From Pseudomonas pudica (lineage in GTDB: Bacteria; Pseudomonadota; Gammaproteobacteria; Pseudomonadales; Pseudomonadaceae): a stretch of DNA of 64,000 bases. The DNA lies in contig NZ_JADLJS010000021.1 in the NCBI RefSeq assembly GCF_015680405.1, positions 1 through 64,000 on the forward strand, read 5' to 3'. Positions within the stretch are counted from its first letter, which is position 1. Each line of letters starts with the position of its first letter. The notes beneath the pieces were generated by a model, which saw only the letters and a list, made by a program, of their open reading frames with translations, searched no databases and was not told the DNA's origin. Below, piece after piece: positions 34,572 to 45,662 of this stretch. Both the position numbers and the translations under genes were made by a program.

Positions 34572-35993
34572 ATGGTTCTAGAGCCAAGAAGCAGTCGTTC
34601 CTTGTTGCAGAGAAGAAGCAGCGTAAGTAACGCCATTCAGGCCGGCCTAGATGGGATTGCAGTCACCGGTATCGCCTGGTACCTGATCTACGACAAGTTT
34701 GGCTACATCACCTCTGATTACGTGATCATGCTGCTGTTGCTGGTGGGCGCCCTGGCAGTCATCTACGACCACTATGCGATCTACCGTACCAATGTCGGCC
34801 TTTCCATCAAGGCTTTCCGGCTGTTCAAGGCCTGGTCGGTAACCTTTTGCTTCCTGGTGGTCATGGCCTTCCTGGCCAAACAGAGTGAAACCTATTCGCG
34901 GCTGCTGGTCGTGCAGTTGTTCATCATTGGCTACATCGCCCAGTTGTTCCTGCACTTTGCCGTGCGTGAATTGCAAAAGCGCTTCACCGCCCATGCGCGC
35001 CTGGACAACGCCCTGATCATCGGCGCCGGCGACCTGGCCAACTTCCTGTACCAGAAAATCAGCAACAACCCTTGGTTCGGCGAGCGTGTGCTGGGGTGCG
35101 TGCTGATCGACAGCGCCGATGAGCCAGGGCGCGAAAGCACCGAAGGCAAGCAGCGCATGCCGGTGCTCGGGCATGTTGCCGAACTCGACGATATCGTGGC
35201 TCGCCACGGCATCCGCACGGTGTATCTGGTAACCCCGCTGGGCGGTTCCGAGGTCATCAACGATGTGTATCTCAAGTTGCTCGACAAGTGCATTGCGGTG
35301 AACTGGGTGCCGGATATTTTCTCGTTGCGCCTGATCAACCACAGCGTACGGGAAATTGCCGGCATTCCCGTACTGACCCTGTCGGAAACGCCGCTGACGG
35401 GCATGAGCCTGTTCCTCAAGAACCTCGAGGACAGGGTATTGGCGGCGCTGATCCTGTTGCTTGCATCGCCGGTGTTGCTGGCCATTGCGCTGGCCATCAA
35501 GCTCGATAGCCGCGGCCCGGTGTTCTTCCGCCAGGAACGCACCGGCTGGACTGGCGAAGCATTTCGCATCTGGAAGTTCAGGAGCATGCATGTCCATCAG
35601 CCGGAAGAGGGCGTGGTGAGGCAGGCGCAGAGAAATGACCCGCGGCTGACCCGGGTCGGCGCCTTCATTCGCCGCACCAGCCTGGATGAACTGCCGCAGT
35701 TGTTCAATGTGCTGACCGGGGAGATGTCGCTGGTCGGGCCGCGGCCGCATGCGTTGCAACATGACACGTTGTATTCGCAGGACATCGTCGATTACTTTGC
35801 CCGCCACAATATCAAGCCTGGCATGACCGGCCTGGCGCAGGTGCGCGGTTTCAGGGGCGAGACCAGGGATATCGAGCAGATGATCCAGCGGGTGGACTCG
35901 GACATCGAGTACATCAACAACTGGTCGTTGTGGCTGGATTTCGTGATTCTGGTGCGCACACTCAGCGCCTTTACCGGCAAGCAGGCCTACTGA
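34572..35993 (+). CDS. Undecaprenyl-phosphate glucose phosphotransferase (WcaJ-type)
   Basis: This 473-aa polyprenyl-phosphate hexose-1-P transferase has four N-terminal TM helices and a CoA-binding-like central domain ([15 protein letters not shown]). It also has a membrane re-entrant helix and the catalytic C-terminal domain: [34 protein letters not shown]. It starts EPS synthesis by loading sugar-1-P on undecaprenyl phosphate. ATG 34572 follows GAGG; an ATG at 34560 is in-frame. It is the last gene of the rightward EPS operon. Confidence 0.93.
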   Translation: MVLEPRSSRSLLQRRSSVSNAIQAGLDGIAVTGIAWYLIYDKFGYITSDYVIMLLLLVGALAVIYDHYAIYRTNVGLSIKAFRLFKAWSVTFCFLVVMAFLAKQSETYSRLLVVQLFIIGYIAQLFLHFAVRELQKRFTAHARLDNALIIGAGDLANFLYQKISNNPWFGERVLGCVLIDSADEPGRESTEGKQRMPVLGHVAELDDIVARHGIRTVYLVTPLGGSEVINDVYLKLLDKCIAVNWVPDIFSLRLINHSVREIAGIPVLTLSETPLTGMSLFLKNLEDRVLAALILLLASPVLLAIALAIKLDSRGPVFFRQERTGWTGEAFRIWKFRSMHVHQPEEGVVRQAQRNDPRLTRVGAFIRRTSLDELPQLFNVLTGEMSLVGPRPHALQHDTLYSQDIVDYFARHNIKPGMTGLAQVRGFRGETRDIEQMIQRVDSDIEYINNWSLWLDFVILVRTLSAFTGKQAY

Positions 35994-36039
35994 CACAGCA
36001 CTGTCGGTAAAGGAGCAAATTTCGTATGCACCCTGCGCA

Positions 36040-36130
36040 CCCTGTGGGAGCGGGTTTACCCGCGAAGAATCCAACACGGTGCATGGCACCGGCTGTGCCG
36101 GTGTTCGCGGCTAAGGCCGCTCCCACAGGG
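36040..36130. repeat. REP pair after the EPS operon
   Basis: CCTGTGGGAGCGGGTTTACC is followed by a CACCGGCTGTGCCGGTG hairpin and the opposite unit ending GCCGCTCCCACAGGG. It lies between the convergent initiating-transferase and LysR genes, a typical place for transcription punctuation. Confidence 0.85.
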
Positions 36131-36192
36131 TCCCTGCCAATTCAATGAGTCACTCGTAATTCCATGAAAGTGTGCAAGCGCTCTTGGCTGGC

Positions 36193-37134
36193 CTAGTCCT
36201 TGTTCAGCGGGTGCAGCTCCCTGAACCCCCGCGCTTCCTCCACCAGCCAGTCATGCACCGCCCGCGCCCCCGGCTGGTTCAGCCCACCCGGCGGGTAATG
36301 CACCACATAGCGCTTGTGATTGGCGATCGGCACCCCGAACGGCACGATCAGCGCCCCGCGCTCCAGTTCGTCGTTGAGCAGCGTGCGCCGGGCAATCGCC
36401 ACGCCAATGCCGGCAATGGCCGCCTCGATGGTGAGGTGGTTGCGATTGAAGGTGTGCCCGCGCCGTACATCCAGGCCGGCGGCGCCTATGCCCTCCAGGT
36501 AGAACTCCCATTCGGCATATTCCGAACTGCCGCGCCAGGCCGTGATGTCGTGCAGCAGCGGGTAGTGGGCAAGGTCTGCCGGCCCGTGCAGTGGTGGGCG
36601 CCCACGCAGCAAGGTGGGGGAGCACACGGGGAAGATCTGCTCGTCCAGCAGCGGCGTCGAGAGCATGCCGGGGTAGCTGCCATCGTTCAGGTCGATGGCC
36701 AGGTCGAAATCGCCCGGGGTCAACGCTTGTGCACTGTCTTCGGCCACCAGGCGCAGTTCGATGTCCGGGTAGCGTTGTTGAAAGCGCGGCAGGCGAGGCG
36801 TGAGCCATTTGGCCAGGAACGACGGGATCGAGCGCAGGCGCAAGGTGCCGCGGATTTCCCCTGCGTCCAGGCGCACCAGTTCGGCTTCGATGCTGCCGTA
36901 GGCTTCGGTCACTGTCTGCGCCAGGCGTTGCCCTTCGGCGCTCAGTTCCACGCCGCGCGCCCGGCGCAGGAACAGCCGATAGCCCAGGCGCTCCTCCAGC
37001 TGGCGCATCTGTTGGCTGACGGCGCCCGGAGTGATGTGCAGCTCTTCGGCACAGCGGGTGAAAGACAAGTGCCGGGCCGCACAGGCGAACACGTGTAGCC
37101 AGACGAAGGTCTGGCCATTGAGTTGACGTCGCAT
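36193..37134 (-). CDS. LysR-family regulator (GcvA/DsdC-like)
   Basis: This 313-aa LysR protein has an N-terminal winged HTH (LSFTRCAEELHITPGAVSQQ near residues 23-42) and a C-terminal effector-binding domain of the GcvA-like type. It is divergent from sdaA, 146 bp away. It therefore probably controls serine dehydratase in response to an amino acid. Confidence 0.92.
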   Translation of the reverse strand: MRRQLNGQTFVWLHVFACAARHLSFTRCAEELHITPGAVSQQMRQLEERLGYRLFLRRARGVELSAEGQRLAQTVTEAYGSIEAELVRLDAGEIRGTLRLRSIPSFLAKWLTPRLPRFQQRYPDIELRLVAEDSAQALTPGDFDLAIDLNDGSYPGMLSTPLLDEQIFPVCSPTLLRGRPPLHGPADLAHYPLLHDITAWRGSSEYAEWEFYLEGIGAAGLDVRRGHTFNRNHLTIEAAIAGIGVAIARRTLLNDELERGALIVPFGVPIANHKRYVVHYPPGGLNQPGARAVHDWLVEEARGFRELHPLNKD

Positions 37135-37280
37135 CGTTTAGTACCACTAAAGCCTTGCTTAGGAAGTTTCGTTGGTCATCCATGAGCCAGCGCGGCAGTA
37201 TCGCGCAAAATCGCAATACCGCTCAATTTTTCCAGATAACCGTGCCGCGGCTTCATACTCGGGTACGGTCAGGCATTAGC

Positions 37281-38657
37281 ATGGCTATCAGTGTTTTCGA
37301 CCTTTTCAAAATCGGCATCGGGCCGTCCAGTTCCCACACCGTCGGCCCGATGCGGGCGGCGGCTACCTTTGCCCAGGCCCTGCGCGAACAGGGGCTGCTG
37401 GCCCGGGCAAGCCGTGTCGAGGTGCGGTTGTACGGCTCGCTGTCGGCCACCGGGGTTGGTCACGCCACCGATCGCGCCTGCCTGCTTGGCCTCATGGGGC
37501 AATGGCCCGACCGTATCGACCCGACCACCATCGAGTCGCGCATTGGCCAGGTGATGCAGGAGCACTGCCTGATGCTCGATGGCAGCCACCCGCTGGCGTT
37601 CGAGTACAGCCGCGACATGCTGCTGCTCGACGAGAACTTGCCGTACCACCCCAATGCCATGAGCCTGGAAGCCATGGACGGGCAGGGCAGCCTGTTGCGC
37701 CAGACCTACTATTCGGTGGGCGGTGGCTTTATCGTCGAGCAAGCCGAGATCGATGCGCCAGCAGTCGAAGCGAATGCTGTGGCGCTGCCGTACGAGTTCG
37801 ACAGTGCTGCGCAGTTGCTGGCCTTGTGCAAGACCCATGGCTTGAGCGTGGCGCAGCTGATGATGGCCAACGAATGTGCATGGCGCCCGGAGGCCGAGGT
37901 GCGCGAGGGCCTGCTGCGAATCTGGGGCGCCATGCGTGAGTGCGTCGACAATGGCCTGCGCAACGAAGGCATCCTGCCGGGCGGGTTGCACGTCAAACGC
38001 CGCGCCGCGCGGCTGCATCGCAGCCTGCAGGAGCTGGGCAAGCCCAACGTGATCGGTTCCACCCTCAGCGCCATGGAATGGGTCAACCTGTTCGCCCTGG
38101 CGGTGAATGAAGAGAACGCCGCCGGCGGGCGCATGGTCACAGCGCCTACCAACGGTGCGGCAGGCATCATCCCGGCGGTGCTGCACTACTACATGAAGTT
38201 CAACCCGAGCGCGTGCGACGCAGACGTGGTGGACTTCCTGCTGGCGGCAGCGGCGGTCGGCATCCTGTGCAAGAAGAACGCGTCGATTTCCGGGGCCGAG
38301 GTTGGTTGCCAGGGCGAGGTGGGCTCGGCCTGTTCGATGGCCGCTGCCGGCCTGGCCCAGGTGCTGGGCGCTACGCCGCCGCAATTGGAAAATGCCGCCG
38401 AGATTGCCCTGGAACACAACCTTGGGCTGACCTGCGACCCGGTGGGTGGCCTGGTGCAGGTGCCGTGCATCGAGCGCAACGCGATTGCTGCGGTGAAAGC
38501 GATCAACGCGGTGCAGATGGCGTTGCGGGGGGATGGCGAGCACTTCATCTCGCTCGACCGGGTGATCCGCACCATGCGTGATACCGGGGCGGACATGCAT
38601 GCCAACTACAAGGAGACTTCGCGCGGTGGCCTGGCCGTTGCCTTCGTCGAATGCTGA
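37281..38657 (+). CDS. sdaA: L-serine ammonia-lyase (iron-sulfur, single chain)
   Basis: This 458-aa enzyme converts L-serine to pyruvate and ammonia with a [4Fe-4S] cluster. The N-terminal domain has GIGPSSSHTVGPM. The C-terminal domain has the Cys-bearing SGAEVGCQGEVGSACSM and LTCDPVGGLVQVPC segments. ATG 37281 (MAISVFDLFKIG) is the family start; the ORF is open further upstream but has no homology there. The divergent LysR gene is a likely regulator. Confidence 0.95.
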   Translation: MAISVFDLFKIGIGPSSSHTVGPMRAAATFAQALREQGLLARASRVEVRLYGSLSATGVGHATDRACLLGLMGQWPDRIDPTTIESRIGQVMQEHCLMLDGSHPLAFEYSRDMLLLDENLPYHPNAMSLEAMDGQGSLLRQTYYSVGGGFIVEQAEIDAPAVEANAVALPYEFDSAAQLLALCKTHGLSVAQLMMANECAWRPEAEVREGLLRIWGAMRECVDNGLRNEGILPGGLHVKRRAARLHRSLQELGKPNVIGSTLSAMEWVNLFALAVNEENAAGGRMVTAPTNGAAGIIPAVLHYYMKFNPSACDADVVDFLLAAAAVGILCKKNASISGAEVGCQGEVGSACSMAAAGLAQVLGATPPQLENAAEIALEHNLGLTCDPVGGLVQVPCIERNAIAAVKAINAVQMALRGDGEHFISLDRVIRTMRDTGADMHANYKETSRGGLAVAFVEC

Positions 38658-38667
38658 CGCGGTCAAT

Positions 38668-38782
38668 TGTAGGAGCGGCCTTGTGTCGCGAAAGGGCTGC
38701 GAAGCAGCCCCAGCGATTTCAGCTTGAATACCTGCATCTGGGGCCGCTCCGCGCCCCATCGCGACACAAGGCCGCGCCTACA
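38668..38782. repeat. Inverted pair of second-family REP-like repeats
   Basis: GTAGGAGCGGCCTTGTGTCG plus a GGGCTGC...GCAGCCC hairpin is followed about 50 bp later by the inverted copy GCGACACAAGGCCGCGCCTAC. The pair is placed between convergent genes. The same family occurs at 1-41 and 52176-52280. The left flank (TGACGCGGTCAATTGTAGGA) is also found at about 6109-6135. Confidence 0.8.
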
Positions 38783-38797
38783 TGTGCCAGTGAGGCT

Positions 38798-39475
38798 TTA
38801 GCGGGCTTTCTGCTTCGCTTCCAGGAAGCTCGCGCGCATGTCCTTGGCCCAGCCATCCAGCACCGGCTTGACGTCGTTCAGGGTCAGTTGCGTGGTCTTG
38901 TTCTCCAGTTCCTGCCCCGTACCCTTGCGCACGACCTGGGCCAGCACTTTCTGGCTGGCACCATCGAGAAACGCAGCTTCAACACCGACATCCACCTCCT
39001 GGTCACGGCCGCCCATGGCGGTGTTCACTCCGGCTGAAATCAGCGCGATGGGGATGACCTCATAGGGCTTGAGGCCCTCGTTGCTGGTGGACACTGCAGT
39101 AATGGCCGGGCGCACCACGATCACGCCCGGGCCGGGGCCCTTGGCCAGCGGTACCACGCTGCCCATTTCACGGCGCAGCGCTTCGTTGAAGTAGCGGGTG
39201 ATTTCCTGCAGCGTCTGCGCCGAGATGACCGCCGTCGGCTGCGGCCTGGGGTAGAACTGGCTGGGCTCGATGAACACCTGGCTGTACTGGTTGACGTTGA
39301 CCTTGGGGTCGATCCAGCGCATCACCGGGTCGCCCGACGGGCTCTTGGTTTCCTGCAGCCGGCTGTAATCCTTGAGGAAGCCGGAGTAGTCCTTTGGGTC
39401 CACGCGATTGCTGGAGCAGGCGGCAATGGTAAGCAGTGCGGCGCACAACAGGGTAATGCGGGGCAATGATTTCAT
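38798..39475 (-). CDS. DUF3313-like lipoprotein
   Basis: This 225-aa protein starts at 39475 with a lipoprotein signal (LLCAALLTIAAC, lipobox Ala-Ala-Cys). The mature part begins SSNRVDPKDYSGFLKDYSRL and resembles the DUF3313 family of periplasmic or outer-membrane lipoproteins of unknown function. An in-frame extension to 39595 has no homology. It stands alone between sdaA and the toxin-antitoxin pair. Confidence 0.85.
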   Translation of the reverse strand: MKSLPRITLLCAALLTIAACSSNRVDPKDYSGFLKDYSRLQETKSPSGDPVMRWIDPKVNVNQYSQVFIEPSQFYPRPQPTAVISAQTLQEITRYFNEALRREMGSVVPLAKGPGPGVIVVRPAITAVSTSNEGLKPYEVIPIALISAGVNTAMGGRDQEVDVGVEAAFLDGASQKVLAQVVRKGTGQELENKTTQLTLNDVKPVLDGWAKDMRASFLEAKQKAR

Positions 39476-39686
39476 GATGAAAAGGCATCCATGATAGGTC
39501 GGCCAGAACAACGCTAGCAGGTGCGCGACAGTTGGCCAGTGGGCTGGTTCAATCTGTAATGGGAATTGGCTGCGGTAATGTTCCCAGACGCGCAAATTCC
39601 TACAGTGTCTTGGGACCTCGCTGGCTTTTCAGTTTCTGCCACCCTTGGAAAACTATGCCCGTAAAGGGTATGGTTGGGGGCCGGTG

Positions 39687-40070
39687 ATGGAAATTTTCAA
39701 GCGCAAGGATTTCGCGCGTTGGCAAGCCGCTCACAGGCTCAGCGATGAAGTGCTGTGTAAAGCAGTGGACGAGATGTGCAGGGGCCTGGTCGATGCGAGC
39801 CTGGGTGGTGAGTTGTTCAAAAAACGCGTGGCAGCGCATGGTGCGGGAAAGCGCGGCGGTTATCGAACCCTTCTTTCCGCCCGCATTGGCAATCGATGTG
39901 TTTTCCTGCATGGCTTTGCCAAAAGTGACAAGGCAAATATCACCTTGGAGGAACAGAAAGCGCTGCGATTCGCTGGCAAAGTCTTTCTGGATTTATCACC
40001 GCTAGCGCTCTGCCGGGCGTCGCAGGCGGGTGTGCTGATGGAGGTATGTTGTGAGCAGCAAACTGATTGA
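39687..40070 (+). CDS. RelE/HigB-like toxin (type II TA)
   Basis: This 127-aa protein resembles the PF06296-type RelE/HigB group: MEIFKRKDFARWQAAHRLSD by segments, GGYRTLLSARIGNRCVFLHGFAKSDKANI. Such proteins are mRNA interferases that cut at the ribosome. The basic FAKSDKANI block is the usual active-site region. ATG 39687 is preferred over an in-frame TTG at 39645. It overlaps the next gene, an HTH protein, by 20 bp, in the toxin-first order of higBA. Confidence 0.82.
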   Translation: MEIFKRKDFARWQAAHRLSDEVLCKAVDEMCRGLVDASLGGELFKKRVAAHGAGKRGGYRTLLSARIGNRCVFLHGFAKSDKANITLEEQKALRFAGKVFLDLSPLALCRASQAGVLMEVCCEQQTD

Positions 40071-40356
40071 ATCGTTACGCGAGGACCTTGTCGCTCTGCA
40101 CGAGGCCGGAGCGATCGGCAAGGTCACGCTTCGGGATTACGAAGCGCTATGCCCTGCACCAGTGCGAGATTTCAGCGCACTGGACATACGCCGTTTGCGC
40201 GAGGCACTCAACTTCAGCCAGCCGGTCTTTGCGATGCATTTGCACACGAGCGCATCGACAGTGCGCAAATGGGAGCAGGGCGAGACACGCCCATCGGGAC
40301 CGGCTTTGAAGCTGCTGAATATCATTAAAAACAAAGGGTTACAGGTTCTTCTTTGA
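40051..40356 (+). CDS. HigA-like antitoxin with HTH (XRE) domain
   Basis: This 101-aa protein starts at GTG 40051 inside the toxin gene. The C-terminal half is a Cro/CI-type helix-turn-helix (RLREALNFSQPVFAMHLHTS, then STVRKWEQGETRPSG), as in antitoxins paired with RelE/HigB toxins. It would neutralise the toxin and repress the operon. The sequence after it to about 40440 is AT-rich compared with the window, a possible sign of lateral transfer. Confidence 0.85.
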   Translation: MSSKLIESLREDLVALHEAGAIGKVTLRDYEALCPAPVRDFSALDIRRLREALNFSQPVFAMHLHTSASTVRKWEQGETRPSGPALKLLNIIKNKGLQVLL

Positions 40357-40458
40357 GTCCTTTGTCTGATTTTTGAAAGTCCTTTAAAAACAGTGAATTA
40401 CGGAATTTTTTGAAAATTTTCCTTTAACTTCCGATTCGCAGGCAAGCCTGCTGCCACG

Positions 40459-41754
40459 TCAACCCAGCACCTCCCGCAATCGATACCACAACATCCCCAG
40501 CGCCAGCAGCGGCGAGCGTAATGCCTTGCCGCCGGGGAAGGTCAGGTGTGGCACGGCGCTGAACACGTCCAGCCCCTGGCTGTGGCCGAGGGCGATGCTT
40601 TCGGCCAACAGTTTCGCCGTCCAGTGCGTCACGTTCAGCCCATGCCCGGAATAGCCCTGGGCGTAGTAAACGTTGGGGTGCTGGCTTAGGCGCCCGACCT
40701 GAGGGAAGCGGTTGGCGGTGATGCCGATCATGCCGCCCCACTGGTAGTCGATACGCACGTTGGCCAGCTGCGGGAACACCTTCAGCACCTTGGGCCGCAT
40801 GTAGGCGGCGATGTCCTTGGGGTCGCGGCCGGAATAGTGGCAGGCGCCGCCGAACAGCAGGCGCCGGTCTGCCGTCAGGCGGTAGTAGTCCAGGCCGACT
40901 TTCTGGTCGCACAGCGCCATGTTCTGCGGGATCAGGCTGTTGGCCAGTGACTCGGGCAATGGCTCGGTAGCCACCACGTAGCTGCCGGCCGGCAGCACCT
41001 TGCCGCTCAGGCGTGGTTCCAGTTCATCGAGGTGGGCGTTGCAGCCCAGCACCAAGCTGCCTGCCCGCACCTTGCCACGAGCCGTGTGCAGGGTCACGCG
41101 AGGGCCATGCTCGATGCGCAACACCGGGCTCTGCTCGAAGATGCGTACGCCCAGCCCTTGGGCGGCGCGGGCTTCGCCCTGGACCAAGTCAAGCGGGTGC
41201 AGGTGGCCCGAGCCCATGTCCACCAGGCCGCCGGCGTACTGGTCGCTGGCGACGATTTCATGCAGCTGGTCGGCACTGACCAGGCGGGTTTCGGGGCGAT
41301 AACCGAGTGCGGCCAGGTCGTCCTGTTCGTCCTTGAAGGCGGCGAACTGGGCAGGGGTGTTGGCCAGTTCGCAGAAGCCCCAGCGCAGGTCGCAGGCAAT
41401 GCCGTACCGGGCGATGCGGCTGGCCACCAGCGTTACCGAATCGATGCCGGCCTGTTTCAGGTAGTGCACGCCGTCCTGGCCGACATGCCGGGCAAAGCCG
41501 CTGACGTCATGGCCGATGCCGCGAATCAACTGGCCGCCGTTGCGGCCGCTGGCGCCCCAGCCGATTCGCCGGCCTTCAAGCAGCACCACCGAGAGCCCGC
41601 GTTCGGCCAGTTCCAGGGCGGTATTGACCCCGGTCAGCCCGCCGCCGACCACGCACACATCGGCGCTCAGTTCGCCGTCCAGGCTGGGGTAGGGTGCCGC
41701 ATCGCGTGCCGTCGCGGCATAGTACGAAGCGGTGTGTTGAGTAGTGAATGACAT
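40459..41754 (-). CDS. puuB: Gamma-glutamylputrescine oxidase-like FAD oxidoreductase
   Basis: This 431-aa DAO-family flavoprotein has the FAD motif VCVVGGGLTGVNTALELAER near residue 30 and GRRIGWGASGRNGGQLIRG, typical of PuuB/OrdL. It would oxidise gamma-glutamyl-polyamine to the aldehyde with peroxide release. It is last in a leftward set with the PotF-like and glutamine-synthetase-like genes, 13 bp after the former, consistent with polyamine catabolism. Confidence 0.87.
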   Translation of the reverse strand: MSFTTQHTASYYAATARDAAPYPSLDGELSADVCVVGGGLTGVNTALELAERGLSVVLLEGRRIGWGASGRNGGQLIRGIGHDVSGFARHVGQDGVHYLKQAGIDSVTLVASRIARYGIACDLRWGFCELANTPAQFAAFKDEQDDLAALGYRPETRLVSADQLHEIVASDQYAGGLVDMGSGHLHPLDLVQGEARAAQGLGVRIFEQSPVLRIEHGPRVTLHTARGKVRAGSLVLGCNAHLDELEPRLSGKVLPAGSYVVATEPLPESLANSLIPQNMALCDQKVGLDYYRLTADRRLLFGGACHYSGRDPKDIAAYMRPKVLKVFPQLANVRIDYQWGGMIGITANRFPQVGRLSQHPNVYYAQGYSGHGLNVTHWTAKLLAESIALGHSQGLDVFSAVPHLTFPGGKALRSPLLALGMLWYRLREVLG

Positions 41755-41767
41755 GGGCGCTCTCGAC

Positions 41768-44403
<2,636 letters not shown>

Positions 44404-44451
44404 ACAGACCTCTTGGTTGGGTTTTAGTGTGGAAGCAAGCGTGCCAAGCGT

Positions 44452-44468
44452 AAACCGGTGAACGGTTT
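44452..44468. promoter_or_regulatory. Palindrome in the polyamine/AraC divergent region
   Basis: AAACCG-GTGAA-CGGTTT is a perfect 6-bp inverted repeat with a 5-bp spacer. It lies 49 bp upstream of the puuA-like start and between divergent genes. It is a candidate operator; no binding protein is assigned. Confidence 0.35.
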
Positions 44469-44587
44469 CGAAAGCGTCCCGCTTCCCAGGTGACGCGCTG
44501 GAGACTATCTTGGTCGCAGCCCGCATGGCTGATCTATCCACTTTCTCCGGCAATGAATGCACCAAAAGAGTGCAACTAGGACCGAGC

Positions 44588-45487
44588 GTGACAACCGCCA
44601 ATGCCCTGCAAGTCCAGGCTTTCCACACCACCGACGTGACCGAACAAGTACGTGCCACCCCTGGCTGGCAGCAGCAGTACCGGCAGATGTCGCCTGGGCA
44701 TTTCAGCGGTGAACTGCGTTGCCTGGGGCTTGACGGGGTGGAGGTGTACGAGGAGCGGCTGAACACCCGGGTGGAGCAGTTTTTCCGCGCACCCAGCGGT
44801 TCGCTGGCGTTCTGCTTCGACCGCAGCGAAAACAGCCTGTATCTGCTGAACGAGCAGAGCCGCAACATCTGGATCACCCCGGAGAACTACCAGGAAGTGG
44901 CGGTCGTGTTCGACCAGGCTTTCCTGGCCCGTCATGGGCTTGACCCGCAGCGCCTGGAAGGGTTGTTCATGGTGCCGCTGGGCAGTGGGCAGAATGCGTT
45001 GTTCGGCAGTTGGCTGAGCGCGACACTGACCCGCCTGGGCGAGGCGGATTGCCCGCTGCAGGGGCAGGCCCTGGCGGAGCAGCTGCTGGAGGACTGCCTG
45101 TTCATCCTCGACAACGCCTGCCAGCGCCTGCAGGGCGTGGCGTTGGGCCGGCGTGACGAGGAACGGGCGATCATGCGCCGGGTGAGCGAGTGGGCGGCCG
45201 ACTGCCCGGAGGAGACGCTTAACCTGGTGGAGCTGGCGGATGTTGCCGGGGTTTCCCTGCGTCAGTTGCAACAAGCCTTCAAGGCGTTTACCGGGATGCC
45301 ACCGGCGCACTGGTTGCGCCTGCGCCGGCTGAACGGTGCACGGCGTGATCTGCTGCGCGGCGGTGAAGTGACCGTGGCCGAGGTGGCGATGCGTTGGTCG
45401 TTCTGGCATTTGGGAAGGTTTTCAGAGAGTTACCGGCAGTTGTTCAAGGAGTTTCCCAGTGAGACCTTGAAGCGGGGCAGGGGCTGA
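44588..45487 (+). CDS. AraC-family transcriptional regulator
   Basis: This protein is 299 aa from GTG 44588, which has an AGGA ribosome site; in-frame ATG 44525 would give 320 aa. The C-terminal AraC HTH is clear (LNLVELADVAGVSLRQLQQA, then FKAFTGMPPAHWLRLRRL and MRWSFWHLGRFSESYRQLF). The N-terminal domain resembles those of EutR/OruR-like regulators. It is divergent from the polyamine genes and probably activates them. Confidence 0.9.
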   Translation: MTTANALQVQAFHTTDVTEQVRATPGWQQQYRQMSPGHFSGELRCLGLDGVEVYEERLNTRVEQFFRAPSGSLAFCFDRSENSLYLLNEQSRNIWITPENYQEVAVVFDQAFLARHGLDPQRLEGLFMVPLGSGQNALFGSWLSATLTRLGEADCPLQGQALAEQLLEDCLFILDNACQRLQGVALGRRDEERAIMRRVSEWAADCPEETLNLVELADVAGVSLRQLQQAFKAFTGMPPAHWLRLRRLNGARRDLLRGGEVTVAEVAMRWSFWHLGRFSESYRQLFKEFPSETLKRGRG

Positions 45488-45554
45488 GTCTGGTGGTGTA
45501 GCTGGATGGTGTAACTGCTCCTACAGGATCGCCTCAATGCAGGCATCGTGAGGT

Positions 45555-45590
45555 CCCTGTGGGAGCGGGTTCACCCGCGAAGAGGCCGGC
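45555..45590. repeat. Single REP unit
   Basis: CCTGTGGGAGCGGGTTCACC followed by CGCGAAGAGGCCGG, between the AraC gene and the helicase-like gene. Confidence 0.8.
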
Positions 45591-45662
45591 CCAGGCATAC
45601 ACAGCCCAGCATTCCACCGCAAAAATTGCTATCGTGCCGCCCTGATTCCACCCGAGGTGCCG

